Origin: Xanthomonas codiaei
Lineage (GTDB): Bacteria; Pseudomonadota; Gammaproteobacteria; Xanthomonadales; Xanthomonadaceae
NCBI RefSeq assembly: GCF_002939785.1
Contig: NZ_MDEC01000014.1
Location: 32,831 to 96,830, forward strand
Direction: 5' to 3'
Length of the DNA stretch: 64,000 nt
Positions 37,147 to 46,718 of this stretch are shown here, piece by piece. Position numbers and translations under genes: made by a program. The notes under the pieces were generated by a model that had not been told where the DNA came from, made no database searches, and worked only from the letters and a program-made list of their open reading frames with translations. Every line of letters starts with the position of its first letter. Position 1 is the first letter of the stretch.

Positions 37147-38860
37147 GGCCGTTCCGCAGCTCGTCGTGCGTGCGGAACGCTTGGCGGATATGCTCGCGCA
37201 GTTCGTCGTCGTTCCAGGGCTTGGTCAGGAAGCGGTAGATCGCGCCGCGGTTGATCGCCTCGGTGACGGTGGCCAGATCGGTGTAGCCGGACAGGACCAG
37301 GCGCACGGTGTCGGGGTAGAGCATCTTGACCCGGCCCAGGAACTCAGTACCGCTCATGTCGCTCATGCGCTGGTCCGACAGGATCACCTGCACATCGTTG
37401 GTGGCCAGCAGGTCGAAGGCGTCGCGCACGTTGCCGGCAGCCAGGATGCGGTAGCCATCGCGGCGGAACAGGCGCACCAGCGAGCGCAGCACGTTTTCCT
37501 CGTCGTCCAGCAGCAGCAGGGTGCGGTCGGGGCGGCTTTCCGCGAACGATTCCGGGCGCAGGTAGCGCCGGCGCAGCGCCATGCCGGCCGACTCGGCCGA
37601 CATCGGCTCGCCGAACAGGTAGCCCTGGAAGATGTCGCAGTCGTTGCGGCGCAAAAAGCCCAGCTGTGCCTGCGATTCCACGCCATTGGCGATCACCGTC
37701 ATGCCCAGCTGGTGGCCCATGGCGATGATGGCGCGCGCGATCGCCGCTTCGCGGCTGCCGGCCGGTGCGCTCTTGATGAAGCTGCGGTCGATCTTCAACC
37801 GGTCCACCGGGTAGCGCACCAGCGCGCTGAGACTGGAGTCGCCGGTGCCGAAGTTGTCCAGGCTCAGGCTGATGCCTTCGTTGCGCAGGTTGGCCATCGT
37901 CTCGTGGACGAAGTTGACGTTGTTGGTCAACGCGCTCTCGTTGATCTCCAGGGTCACGAACTGCGCGGGCACGCCTGCGGTCTGAAGCATCGCCATCACT
38001 TCGTTGAAGAAGCCCGGGCGCAGCAGCTGCAGCGTGGAAACGTTCACCGCAATGCTGAAATCGTCGAAACCCTGGTCGCGCCATAGCCGCGCCTGGCGCA
38101 CCGCGTTCTGCAGCACCCATTCGCCGATCTGCACGATCACGCCCAGGCGTTCGGCGGTGCGCATGAAGCGCTCGGGCACCAGCATGCCCAGGGTCGGCGA
38201 CTGCCAGCGCAGCAGCGCCTCCATGCCGACGATGCGGCCGTCGCGGGCGCTGACCAGCGGTTGATAGCGCAGCCGCAGCTCGCCATGCGGAATCGCATCG
38301 ACGATCTGCCGCGCAATGATGCTTTCGCTATGCGCGTTGGTGGCCGAGTTGCGCGTGTACAGCCGCACCGTGTTGCCGCCTTCGCGCGCGGCCTGGTAGC
38401 TGGCTTCCTCGGCGTAGTCGAGCAGGGTAGACAGCGAGGTGGAGTGCTCCGGACACAGGCTGATGCCGACCTTGCCGGTCATGAATAGCGTGTACGGCAG
38501 CACCGACAGCGGCAGTTCCAGCTGCTGGCGGATCTCCTCGGCAAAATCCTCCGGCAACGGCGTGTCGTCGCGGCGTACCGCCACGATGACCATCTCGTCG
38601 CTGCCGTGCCGCCACAGCTTGCCACGGGTACCGAGAAATTCCTGCAGCCGGCGCGCGGCCAGGGTCAGCGCCTGATCGCCGACCTCGCCACTCATGTTCT
38701 CGTTGATCGAGGCGAAATGGTCGATATCGACGTGGAAGATCATCAATGGCTGGCCGCCGGAGGCGGCTGCGTCGACCAGGTGCAGCAGTTCGGGATTGCC
38801 TGCGCCCAGGCGTGTCGGCTTGACGATTTCCAGTCCGGGCGGGATTACAGGGCTCCACAT
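37139..38860 (-). CDS. degenerate GGDEF-EAL protein with C-terminal receiver domain
   Basis: A 573-residue protein. The GGDEF domain (about 30-170) carries GSDEM (86-90) instead of GGDEF. The EAL domain (about 185-435) keeps EAL (214-216) and the catalytic lysine (K356) but has DNFG (335-338) for DDFG and ANGVES (391-396) for AEGVE, so two residues needed for phosphodiesterase chemistry are replaced. A receiver domain follows (LLLLDDEENVLRSL, phospho-acceptor D496). Both cyclic-di-GMP activities are probably lost, leaving a binding or scaffold function gated by phosphorylation. The upstream kinase gene ends three bases away, suggesting a pair. Confidence 0.9.
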   Translation of the reverse strand: MWSPVIPPGLEIVKPTRLGAGNPELLHLVDAAASGGQPLMIFHVDIDHFASINENMSGEVGDQALTLAARRLQEFLGTRGKLWRHGSDEMVIVAVRRDDTPLPEDFAEEIRQQLELPLSVLPYTLFMTGKVGISLCPEHSTSLSTLLDYAEEASYQAAREGGNTVRLYTRNSATNAHSESIIARQIVDAIPHGELRLRYQPLVSARDGRIVGMEALLRWQSPTLGMLVPERFMRTAERLGVIVQIGEWVLQNAVRQARLWRDQGFDDFSIAVNVSTLQLLRPGFFNEVMAMLQTAGVPAQFVTLEINESALTNNVNFVHETMANLRNEGISLSLDNFGTGDSSLSALVRYPVDRLKIDRSFIKSAPAGSREAAIARAIIAMGHQLGMTVIANGVESQAQLGFLRRNDCDIFQGYLFGEPMSAESAGMALRRRYLRPESFAESRPDRTLLLLDDEENVLRSLVRLFRRDGYRILAAGNVRDAFDLLATNDVQVILSDQRMSDMSGTEFLGRVKMLYPDTVRLVLSGYTDLATVTEAINRGAIYRFLTKPWNDDELREHIRQAFRTHDELRNGRE

Positions 38861-38863
38861 GAC

Positions 38864-40957
38864 TCAACGTCCACCATCTTCGTGGACGGACTCGCCGGCC
38901 GGGTGATAGGGCAGGCGCAACGTCACGCGCGTGCCTGCTCCGGGAGCCGATTCTATCGCGAGCACGCCACCGACGGTTTGCGCACGCTCACGCATCACGA
39001 TCAGCCCCAGTCCACGCGGACCTTCGGGCTCGAATCCATCGCCGTCGTCGCTGACTTCCAGGCTGAAGCTGGTGCCATCGATCGAGTGCAGACGCATGCG
39101 CACTTCGCCTGCACAGGCATGCCGCAACGCATTGGTCAGGCTTTCCTGCGCGATGCGGAAGCAGGCCTGCTCGATTTCGTTGCCGGGGCGCACGTCCAGC
39201 GGCTGTATATCCAGTTCCAGCCGGACCTGCGAGGCGCGGAACAGCATCGACGCCTGCCAGCGCAAGGCCGCTTCCAGGCCCAGCGCATCCAGCTGCGGCG
39301 GACGCAGCAGCATCGACAGGTTGCGCAGCTTGGTCACCGTGCTGTCGGCCAGCGACACCACTTCAAGCAGATCCTCGCGGCGCGCCTGCGGATCGGCTTC
39401 ATCCAGCGCCGCATGCGCCGACAGCTTCATCGCGGTGATCGCCTGGCCGATGTCGTCGTGCAGATCGCGCGAGATGGCGCGGCGCTCGTCTTCCTGCAGC
39501 GAGAACAACCGCTTGGCCATCGCCTGCAGCTCGGCGTTGCTTTCGGCCAACGCATCGCGCATGCGCTCGGGTTCGCTCAGGTCGCGTACCACCAGCAACT
39601 TGCAGCTGCGCCCGCCATAGCGGATATCGCCGGCCGACAAGCCTGCGTAGAAGGTGCTGCCATCGCGGCGACGCATCGCCCGTGCGCTGGAGACCGGTTC
39701 GTTGCGGTCGCTGCCGGCGCGCAGATAGTCGCGCACCATGGGCAGGTCGGTGTCGCTGACCAGGGTCTGCAGCGGTTCGCCCAGGATGGTTTCGCCCTGG
39801 AAGCCGAACTGGGTGGAGCCGGCCGCATTGGCGTACATCACGTGCTCGTCGGCCAGGATCAGCACGCCATCCGGCAGCACCCGCACCAGTTCCCGGAATT
39901 GTTCCTCGCGCTCGCGCAGCAGGCGCCGCGACTGTTCGCGTTCGCTCACGTCCTGCAGGGTGCCGTGCACATGGCGGGCGCCGCCGGGCAGGGTCACGCT
40001 CTCGGCGCGCAGGTGCACCGTGCGCGGCTGCGAATCGCCGCCGGTCAGCGGCAGCAGCACGTCGATCTGCACTTCGCCGCCGGTGCACATGTCTTCGATC
40101 ATGCGTTCGATCCGCGCCTGGGTCGCGCTATCGGACGCGGTCAGCAGCTCTTCCAGTCGATGTTCGCGGCGGTGCATCGGCACGCTACGCCCCAGGATGC
40201 GATAGACCGCCGACGAGTAGCGGCCGAGGCCGGTGGCCCGATCCAGTTGCCAGGAGCCCAGACGCGCGATGCCTTGCGCTTCTTCCAGGCGTTCCAGTGC
40301 CTCGTCGCGCAGGTGCTGCGCCTGCCGCTCTTCGCTGCGGTCCACCGTGACCACCAGGCGGGCAGGGCCGCTGGCCAGGTGCAGCTGATTGCTGCGGACT
40401 TCGACATGCCGCAGGCCACTGCGGGTCAGCAGGTCTTCGTTGAGCACGCAGGTGGTGTCGCCTTTGCCACGGATCTGGGTGATGATTTCTTCCAGCCGGT
40501 CGCCATCGGCATTGGGCCAGATCGCCTGTAGCGTCTGCTGCAGGAATTCATCGCGTTCCCAGCCGAAGAATTCCAGCGCCGCCGGGTTGGCATCCAGGAT
40601 GCGCATGCTGGCCAGGTCGTAGATGAAGGCCGGGCTGGGCAGCGCCAGGAACTTGGCCTTCAGCAGTGCCTCGGACTGCGCCAGTTGCGCATGTTCGTCC
40701 ACGATCAAGGCCACGAAACGCCGCAGCACCAGGTGGATCACGATGCTGGACAGCAGCAGGAAGCTGGCGTCCGACCAGCGTTCCGGCGTGGCGGCGCCGG
40801 CCAGGTTGAGCAGGCGGTTGCCAAGCAGCAGCCAGAGCACGCCGATCAGCAGGTAGAGGCCGGTCAGCGTCCACAGGCCTTGCTGCAGGCGCTCGGCCAG
40901 GCGAAGTCGGGACACCGGAGGGGACGAGAATACGGGCGCGGCGGCAGGTTGGTGCAT
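38864..40957 (-). CDS. membrane-anchored PAS histidine kinase, HisKA_3 type
   Basis: A 697-residue kinase. Two hydrophobic helices near the N-terminus (LTGLYLLIGVLWLLLG; ASFLLLSSIVIHLVL) precede three PAS-like regions (ALPSPAFIYDLASM, LGSWQLDRATGL, VLPDGVLILADEHV) and a NarX/DegS-type dimerisation domain with the phospho-acceptor His in AISRDLHDDIGQAI. The ATPase motifs are SDDGDGF and GLGLIVMRERA. ATG 40957 is preferred. A longer start at 41047 adds an Arg-rich extension. It probably phosphorylates the receiver of the next gene or the NarL regulator at 15596. Neither is proven. Confidence 0.88.
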   Translation of the reverse strand: MHQPAAAPVFSSPPVSRLRLAERLQQGLWTLTGLYLLIGVLWLLLGNRLLNLAGAATPERWSDASFLLLSSIVIHLVLRRFVALIVDEHAQLAQSEALLKAKFLALPSPAFIYDLASMRILDANPAALEFFGWERDEFLQQTLQAIWPNADGDRLEEIITQIRGKGDTTCVLNEDLLTRSGLRHVEVRSNQLHLASGPARLVVTVDRSEERQAQHLRDEALERLEEAQGIARLGSWQLDRATGLGRYSSAVYRILGRSVPMHRREHRLEELLTASDSATQARIERMIEDMCTGGEVQIDVLLPLTGGDSQPRTVHLRAESVTLPGGARHVHGTLQDVSEREQSRRLLREREEQFRELVRVLPDGVLILADEHVMYANAAGSTQFGFQGETILGEPLQTLVSDTDLPMVRDYLRAGSDRNEPVSSARAMRRRDGSTFYAGLSAGDIRYGGRSCKLLVVRDLSEPERMRDALAESNAELQAMAKRLFSLQEDERRAISRDLHDDIGQAITAMKLSAHAALDEADPQARREDLLEVVSLADSTVTKLRNLSMLLRPPQLDALGLEAALRWQASMLFRASQVRLELDIQPLDVRPGNEIEQACFRIAQESLTNALRHACAGEVRMRLHSIDGTSFSLEVSDDGDGFEPEGPRGLGLIVMRERAQTVGGVLAIESAPGAGTRVTLRLPYHPAGESVHEDGGR

Positions 40958-41043
40958 GGGTCCGCGAACGACCTCAGGAGCTGGGCGATGCGGCCATCTT
41001 AGCCGCAACTGCGCCCGGTTCGGTCGCGCCCGAAACAGGTCCC

Positions 41044-41070
41044 TCAACTAATCCGCCGAGCGGCCGTTAT
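41044..41070 (+). promoter_or_regulatory. weak sigma-28-like site upstream of the PAS-GGDEF-EAL gene
   Basis: TCAACTAA, 11 bases, GCCGTTAT. The -10 half matches the other sites, the -35 half is poor. Confidence 0.3.
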
Positions 41071-41116
41071 CCATTGCGACTCCGAGCCAGGGGTCGATCC
41101 TTCGGAGTGTTCCAGA

Positions 41117-43903
41117 GTGGACTCAGGCGTCATTGCAAGCATGCTGCAGCACCCGCTGACCTCAGCGGTGGTGCTGTTGGATGCGCATGGCCAGCCCCTG
41201 GCGGCCAATCGTGTTGCGCAGTCCCTCGGGCTGCCGGCAACCCTCGGCGCATACGCCGAGGTACTGGAGAGCAGTCGGGCCCAGGTGGCCGATAGCGGCG
41301 GCATGACCGCCTGCGTGCTGCCCGGCACCGCTGGCGGACGGCTGGAAGGCTGGCTGCGTGCGGTCTGCGACGAGCACGGCCAGGTGATGGCCTTCACCTT
41401 GAGCATTCCCGAGCCGGTGGGCGCCGATGGCACCAGCCGCTGGGAAATGGGACTGGACAGTGCCGACCACGGATTGTGGGACTGGGACATCCCGGCCGAC
41501 GTGGTGTACCGCTCCGAACGCTGGACCCGCATGCTCGGCTATTCCGAGCAGCCGCTGCCGAACAACCTCACCGCGCTTTCCGGTCTGATCCATCCCGACG
41601 ACCACGCGCATGTCAGTGCCGCGGTGCAGGCGCATCTGGATGGCCGCACAGATACCTATGTGGCCGAATTCCGCCTGCGCCAGCACGATGGCCAGTGGCG
41701 CTGGATCCTGGATCGCGGCCGCGTGGTTTCGCGCACCGCCGATGGCCGCCCGTTGCGCATGGTCGGCACGCATACCGATGTGCATCACCAGAAATTGCTC
41801 GAGCAGCAGCTGCGCGAGCAGCAGGCCCAGCTCGAAGAAGCGCAGCGGATCGCCAGCATGGGCAGCTGGAGCTGGGACTCGCTGAAGGACCAGCTCTGGG
41901 TTTCGCAGGATTTCCTGCAGCAGCTCGGCATGACCCAGCTGCGCCTGCAGGGTATCCGCGACCTGCTGCGTCTGCTCGCCCGGCCGTCGGTTGCGCAGTT
42001 GCGCAGCGCCTGGCGCAAGATCAAGCACGAAGGCCTGCCGGTCCATTTCGAGCTGGAGGTCAACGGCCAGCTCGGCGTCAATCCGCATCACCTGCGGGTG
42101 TGGGCGCAGCCGGTCTTCGATGGCGACGGCAGCATGGTGCGTGTCCTGGGCCAGCTGCAGAACGTCACCGAACAACGCCAGACCGACGCCCTGATCCGCT
42201 GGCGCACCGAATTGCTCAACCGCGTGTCCGCGCTGGGCAAGATCGGCGGCTGCGAGATCGAGGTCGACACCCGCCGCATGCAGTGGACCGAGGAGTGCTA
42301 CCGCATCCACGGCCTGCGCAAGGAAAACATCACCCTGGAGCAGGCGCTGGCGCTGTACACCCAGGATTCGCGCGATGCCTTCGAAGCGGCGCTGCTGCGC
42401 ATCTCCGATGGCGGCCTGCCCGAGCAACTGGAGCTGTGCTTCTATCGCAATTCCGGCCAGCGCATCTGGGTGCAGGTCCTCATCGAACTGGACCGCCGCG
42501 AAGGCCTGCCGCCGCGCTTCGTGGCCCTGTTCCGCGATGTCACCCGCGAGCGCGAGGCCAACGAACGCATTGAGCTGCTGGCGCATTACGACCGCCTGAC
42601 CGGCCTGCCGAACCGCTTCCTGCTGCGCGAGCAGGCAGAAAACGCCATCCGTGAGGCGCACGAGCGCGGCCAGGTGATGGCCATGCTGCTGATCGATCTG
42701 GATGGCTTCAAGAGCATCAACGACTCGTTCGGTCATGCCACCGGCGACAACCTGCTCAAGCTCGCCTCCGCGCGCCTGCATCAGCACCTGCGCAACAGCG
42801 ACCTGTTCGGTCGCTTCAGCGACGACGAATTCATCGTACTGCTGCGCGACCTGTCCGAGCCGGAAGATGCCGGCCATGTGGCGCGCAAGCTGATCAGCGC
42901 GCTGGGCGAACCGCTGCGCAAGGACCACGTCACCCTCAAGCTCGGCGCCAGCATCGGCATCGCGCTGCAAGGGGAAGGCCTGTCGGACTTCGATAGCCTG
43001 CTGCGCGCCGCCGACGCGGCGATGTACGCGGCCAAGGAATCCGGCCGCAACACCTTCCATTACTACAGCCAGGACGTGCTGCTGCGTGCGCAGCGCCGCC
43101 TGGAGCTCGAGCATGCGCTGCAGGGCGCACTCGAGCGCGAAGAGTTCACCCTGGTCTACCAGCCGCTGGTCAACACCGTGGGCGATTCCTCCCCGGCAAT
43201 CGAGGCGCTGATGCGCTGGAATCGCCCCGGCCATGGCCCGTGCAGTCCGGCCGAATTCATCCCTATCGCCGAAGAATGCGGCGAGATCGTGCGCCTGGGC
43301 GAGTGGGTCATCGGCGAAGCCTGCCGCCAGGCGGTGGTCTGGGATCGCGCCGGACTCAATTTCAGCCGCATCGCGGTCAATGTGTCGGCCGTGCAGCTGC
43401 GCGAGCGCGGCTTTGCCGAGCGCGTGCTGGAGATCTGCCGCGACAACAGCTGGTCGCCGTCGCGGCTGGAGCTAGAGCTGACCGAATCGGCCCTGATCCG
43501 CGATTCGGACTCGCTGCGCCGTTGCTTCGAACTGTTCGAACAGAATGGCGTGCTGCTGGCGGTGGACGACTTCGGTACCGGCTTCTCCAACCTGCATTAC
43601 CTCAACCGTTTCCCGGTGCAGCGCCTGAAGATCGACCGCAGCTTCGTACAGGGCATGCTCGACGACGCCAACACCGCCGAAGTTACCCAGGCCATCGTGC
43701 ATCTGGGCCACGCGCTGGGCATGCAGGTGGTTGCCGAGGGCGTTGAGACGGTGCAGGAAGATGCCTTGCTACGCCAGCAGGGCTGCGATGAGATCCAGGG
43801 CTACTTCTACTCACGCCCGCTGTCGCCGCGCGACATGGCGCAGTGGCTGCGCGAGGCCGAAGCCGGCATGCGCCTGGGCGCGCGGCTGGTGATTGCCAGC
43901 TGA
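41117..43903 (+). CDS. PAS-GGDEF-EAL cyclic-di-GMP signalling protein
   Basis: A 928-residue soluble protein: three PAS-like domains (about 110-230, 243-355, 370-480), a GGDEF domain with SDDEF at 568-572 in place of GGDEF, and an EAL domain with EAL (696-698), ELTESAL, DDFGTGFSNL and AEGVET intact. It is probably an active phosphodiesterase with an inactive or GTP-sensing cyclase domain. Start GTG 41117 is preceded by GGAG. It is divergent from the PAS kinase gene. Location beside the flagellar cluster suggests a motility role, by inference. Confidence 0.9.
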   Translation: MDSGVIASMLQHPLTSAVVLLDAHGQPLAANRVAQSLGLPATLGAYAEVLESSRAQVADSGGMTACVLPGTAGGRLEGWLRAVCDEHGQVMAFTLSIPEPVGADGTSRWEMGLDSADHGLWDWDIPADVVYRSERWTRMLGYSEQPLPNNLTALSGLIHPDDHAHVSAAVQAHLDGRTDTYVAEFRLRQHDGQWRWILDRGRVVSRTADGRPLRMVGTHTDVHHQKLLEQQLREQQAQLEEAQRIASMGSWSWDSLKDQLWVSQDFLQQLGMTQLRLQGIRDLLRLLARPSVAQLRSAWRKIKHEGLPVHFELEVNGQLGVNPHHLRVWAQPVFDGDGSMVRVLGQLQNVTEQRQTDALIRWRTELLNRVSALGKIGGCEIEVDTRRMQWTEECYRIHGLRKENITLEQALALYTQDSRDAFEAALLRISDGGLPEQLELCFYRNSGQRIWVQVLIELDRREGLPPRFVALFRDVTREREANERIELLAHYDRLTGLPNRFLLREQAENAIREAHERGQVMAMLLIDLDGFKSINDSFGHATGDNLLKLASARLHQHLRNSDLFGRFSDDEFIVLLRDLSEPEDAGHVARKLISALGEPLRKDHVTLKLGASIGIALQGEGLSDFDSLLRAADAAMYAAKESGRNTFHYYSQDVLLRAQRRLELEHALQGALEREEFTLVYQPLVNTVGDSSPAIEALMRWNRPGHGPCSPAEFIPIAEECGEIVRLGEWVIGEACRQAVVWDRAGLNFSRIAVNVSAVQLRERGFAERVLEICRDNSWSPSRLELELTESALIRDSDSLRRCFELFEQNGVLLAVDDFGTGFSNLHYLNRFPVQRLKIDRSFVQGMLDDANTAEVTQAIVHLGHALGMQVVAEGVETVQEDALLRQQGCDEIQGYFYSRPLSPRDMAQWLREAEAGMRLGARLVIAS

Positions 43904-45007
43904 GACCATAGTTTGGCTCGATAGCGCGACGAGAAACGAGGGCGGTTGTCCCGTGGCTGCATGGATGACTGCCGGCGTGGCCGTGCCACGCGGCAAGCAC
44001 CGACTGATGCAGTTTGATCGATCGACATCGTGCCGGTCCTGTTCCGGTTCGAACGACAGTTCGCGTCTCCAGAGCAGCGGTGTGCGCTCTCGCCGTTGTC
44101 AGGGAAGAAAAGCGACAGATAGCCAGCCGCAATCGCGCGGTCGCGAAGTCTCAAGCCAACTCCTTCTGCTGTCACCACGGGGACCTCGTTCACCGTGCCT
44201 TGCGGGTTGACCTGCATTTCCCAGGCAAGGCGGCCGCGCCACGCAACCGGCGGGATCGCTGCATCATGGTTCGGGCGGCCAACGACATACGGGGTTCCCG
44301 GATCGTTCGACAGTGGCGAGTCTGCCAGCCTGGCATGGACCTGCAGCGTCTGTTCCCCGCTGCGTCCATCTCCTGTGCTTGCGCGAAACCTCCACAGGCC
44401 GGGCTTGCCTCCCTGGCCCGGATCGGCACCGTAGCAGTGCTTGATGCCACGGTAGTCGGGGTACCGACGGCTCGACACTTCCTGCCCGGAGCATCGAACG
44501 CCTGCACTACCAATGCGCCTACGTCGGTCTCGGCGAGATCGGTCGCGACACACACCTGGTGAGTGTGTCGACCATCGGTCAAAAACTGGATGGTTTGCTG
44601 GCGGGCAATCGAATGAGGTGGCCGGGCTTCCCAGAGAATTCAAGATACACCCCGTCACCTGCCGCATTGGCCTAGCGAGAGAGCGCTGCCGCAAGCAACG
44701 CCAGGCAATTGGTTTTCATGGCGTCCAGCGCTCAATCCGAAGAAGACAGCATGCCGATCGCGCTGGTTGGCGACAGGCTCGGGAGGCGAGATGGATGGTA
44801 GCGGTCCTGACCAGACCTGACACAGCCGCAGCCGGTGCAAGCGAGTCTCGGGCCGGGCAGGGTGTCCAGGGAGCGTACGCAAGGAGCGTACGCACGGCAT
44901 TGGCGATGCCGGGGGGAGCGGAAGAAGCGGACGGCTCAGGAGCCTGGGATCGGGCAGTCCAACAACACGGCCGGGCGCCTGCCGAGGCACGCCCCGCCGG
45001 TCTGGCA
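43904..45007. other. 1.1-kb region without a convincing gene, possibly decayed
   Basis: Open frames exist on both strands but none has clear family motifs or a good start. On the minus strand, a protein-like stretch (RQQTIQFLTDG... VCVATDLAETDVGALVVQAF, about 44610-44480) appears to continue in another frame (GKPGLWRFRASTGDG... ARLADSPLSND, about 44460-44300), which would fit a frameshifted relic. I cannot name the ancestor. Confidence 0.3.
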
Positions 45008-45295
45008 TCAGCGCTCGGAGGCGCTGACCGCGTCGCCGTCCAGGCCCAGATCCCAGGCCGCCGTGGCGAACAGCAGCTCGTCTTCGCTGCAGTCGCGGCG
45101 CGGATTGATCATTGCCTTGACTTCCGCGCGGGCGGCAAGCTCCAGCCGTTCCAGCGCGGCCGGCAGCCGTACGCGCCGCAACACGGGCCGGGCCGCGTCG
45201 CTGAGCGCAATGCGCTCGGCATGCGCGGCAGCCAATGCGGCGGACTGCAGCGCATCGGTGGGAACAGTGTCGATGGTCGGGGCGAGCAGCGTCAT
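45008..45295 (-). CDS. small hypothetical protein after the chemoreceptor gene
   Basis: A 95-residue, Ala/Leu-rich, probably helical protein (ALQSAALAAAHAERIALSDAARP, ALERLELAARAEVKAMI) with an acidic end. There is no signal peptide and no recognised motif. The start ATG 45295 lies 85 bases after the chemoreceptor stop. A 7-bp hairpin (TCCCCGG/CCGGGGA, 45328-45345) lies between them. Probably co-transcribed with the chemoreceptor; function unknown. Confidence 0.7.
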   Translation of the reverse strand: MTLLAPTIDTVPTDALQSAALAAAHAERIALSDAARPVLRRVRLPAALERLELAARAEVKAMINPRRDCSEDELLFATAAWDLGLDGDAVSASER

Positions 45296-45380
45296 GACGA
45301 AACACCAGGTCGGTACGGAACGACAAATCCCCGGAGGACCGGGGAATGTCGGGATCAGGGGATGCGGGTCGGCATCGGTC

Positions 45381-46571
45381 TCAGAACAGCTCGACCGTAC
45401 CGGCACCCATGCCCTGCTGCGCCACCGGCTTGTGCGGCGGGCGTTCCCACTCCACGCGCATGTCGCGCAGGCGGTTGGACACCTTGGCCAGCGCGGCGAC
45501 CAGGTCGCTGTCGTACACGCCGCCATTGCGATGCAGCAGTTCCTGCAGCGCCACCGCCTCACGGTTGATCGCGGTGAGGCGATCGAGGTGGGTGTGGATG
45601 CCGCTCAGCGTCTGGGTGGCGATGTCCTCGAACTGCAGGGCACGCACCGCTTCGGCCACGCTGCCGTCGATGGCACGGGCGCATTCGGAAATTTCGCGCA
45701 TGCCATCGCCCAACGAGGCATTGATCTGGGCGACGTTCTCCAGCATGGCGGCCGATTCGTGGCGGGCTTCGCGGGAGCGGTCCATGTGGCGCGAGGCCAG
45801 TTGCGAGACCGTTTCACGCACCTTGGCGATCGATTCCTTGGAGCTGTGTGCCAGCTTGCGGATCTGCTCGTTGAAGGTGGTGGAGCGTTCGGACAGGTTG
45901 CGCACTTCGTCGGCGACCACCGCGAAACCGCGACCGGCTTCACCGGCACGCGCAGCTTCGATGGCGGCGTTCAGTGCCAGCAGGTTGGTCTGGTCGGCGA
46001 TCGACTTGACGTCTTCCAGCAGCGCGAAGATGCCATCCAGGTGCTGGGCCATCTCATCGATGTGATGCACCGTGGTATTGCTCTGGCCGCTCACCTGTTC
46101 CAGCGCTTCCACCAGTTGCTCCATGCGGGAGCTGGCGTGCTGGGCGAAGCGGGCGACGTCGACGCCGGCGCTGCCGTCGTCACCGGCACGGTCGACGATA
46201 CGGGCCAGCGCCTGGCTCTGCTGGCGCGACTTGCGGTTCATCGCTTCGAAGCTGCCACCCAGGCCGGACACGGCCTGGCGGATCAGTTCGCGGGCACGCT
46301 CGACTTCCGAGCGCGAACCGTCGACTTCGTTGCTGACGAACGTACGCAGTTCGTTGAGCAGCTGGTCCTGCTCGCGCAGGATGCGGGCCTGGTCCGGGTT
46401 GGGCCGGAACTGGGAGTACGTCACCCAGGCAGCGAAACCCAACCAACTGAGGGTCATGGTCGCCAGGATCGCCCAGCGCACCGAAGCGGGCCAGTCGAAT
46501 CCGACAGCGAAGGGAAACAGCAAGGTCAGAGCCAAAGGGGCGGCCAGACGGATGAGTGGACGTGAATACAT
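45381..46571 (-). CDS. methyl-accepting chemotaxis protein lacking a periplasmic sensor domain
   Basis: A 396-residue chemoreceptor. Two membrane helices (about 8-24 and 31-50) are separated by only a few residues, so there is no periplasmic ligand domain. The cytoplasmic signalling hairpin is well conserved ([38 protein letters not shown]). It probably senses membrane or cytoplasmic cues and signals to CheA via CheW/CheV. The start ATG 46571 is supported by a sigma-28-type promoter about 35 bases upstream. Confidence 0.92.
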   Translation of the reverse strand: MYSRPLIRLAAPLALTLLFPFAVGFDWPASVRWAILATMTLSWLGFAAWVTYSQFRPNPDQARILREQDQLLNELRTFVSNEVDGSRSEVERARELIRQAVSGLGGSFEAMNRKSRQQSQALARIVDRAGDDGSAGVDVARFAQHASSRMEQLVEALEQVSGQSNTTVHHIDEMAQHLDGIFALLEDVKSIADQTNLLALNAAIEAARAGEAGRGFAVVADEVRNLSERSTTFNEQIRKLAHSSKESIAKVRETVSQLASRHMDRSREARHESAAMLENVAQINASLGDGMREISECARAIDGSVAEAVRALQFEDIATQTLSGIHTHLDRLTAINREAVALQELLHRNGGVYDSDLVAALAKVSNRLRDMRVEWERPPHKPVAQQGMGAGTVELF

Positions 46572-46599
46572 GGGCGTTCTCGGCAGAGTCACGGTTGCT

Positions 46600-46626
46600 G
46601 TATCGGCACTACCCCCGTGGTCTTTA
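46600..46626 (-). promoter_or_regulatory. sigma-28-type promoter of the chemoreceptor gene
   Basis: On the minus strand: TAAAGACC, 11 bases, GCCGATAC, almost the same as the fliD site. It places this receptor in the late flagellar regulon. Confidence 0.82.
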
Positions 46627-46718
46627 GCGACGATCGCCATCTCGTCTCGCGCATGCCGCCGTCATTGGCAGGCGCTAGCGGTTGCTGCGGGCGTTTTCAC
46701 CCGGCATTTCCGCGCTGT

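Noticed and set aside
38606-40531. Plus-strand frame of 641 codons antisense to the PAS kinase
   Set aside because: Composition of an antisense shadow, no domain motifs, and it would run through two strongly supported genes.
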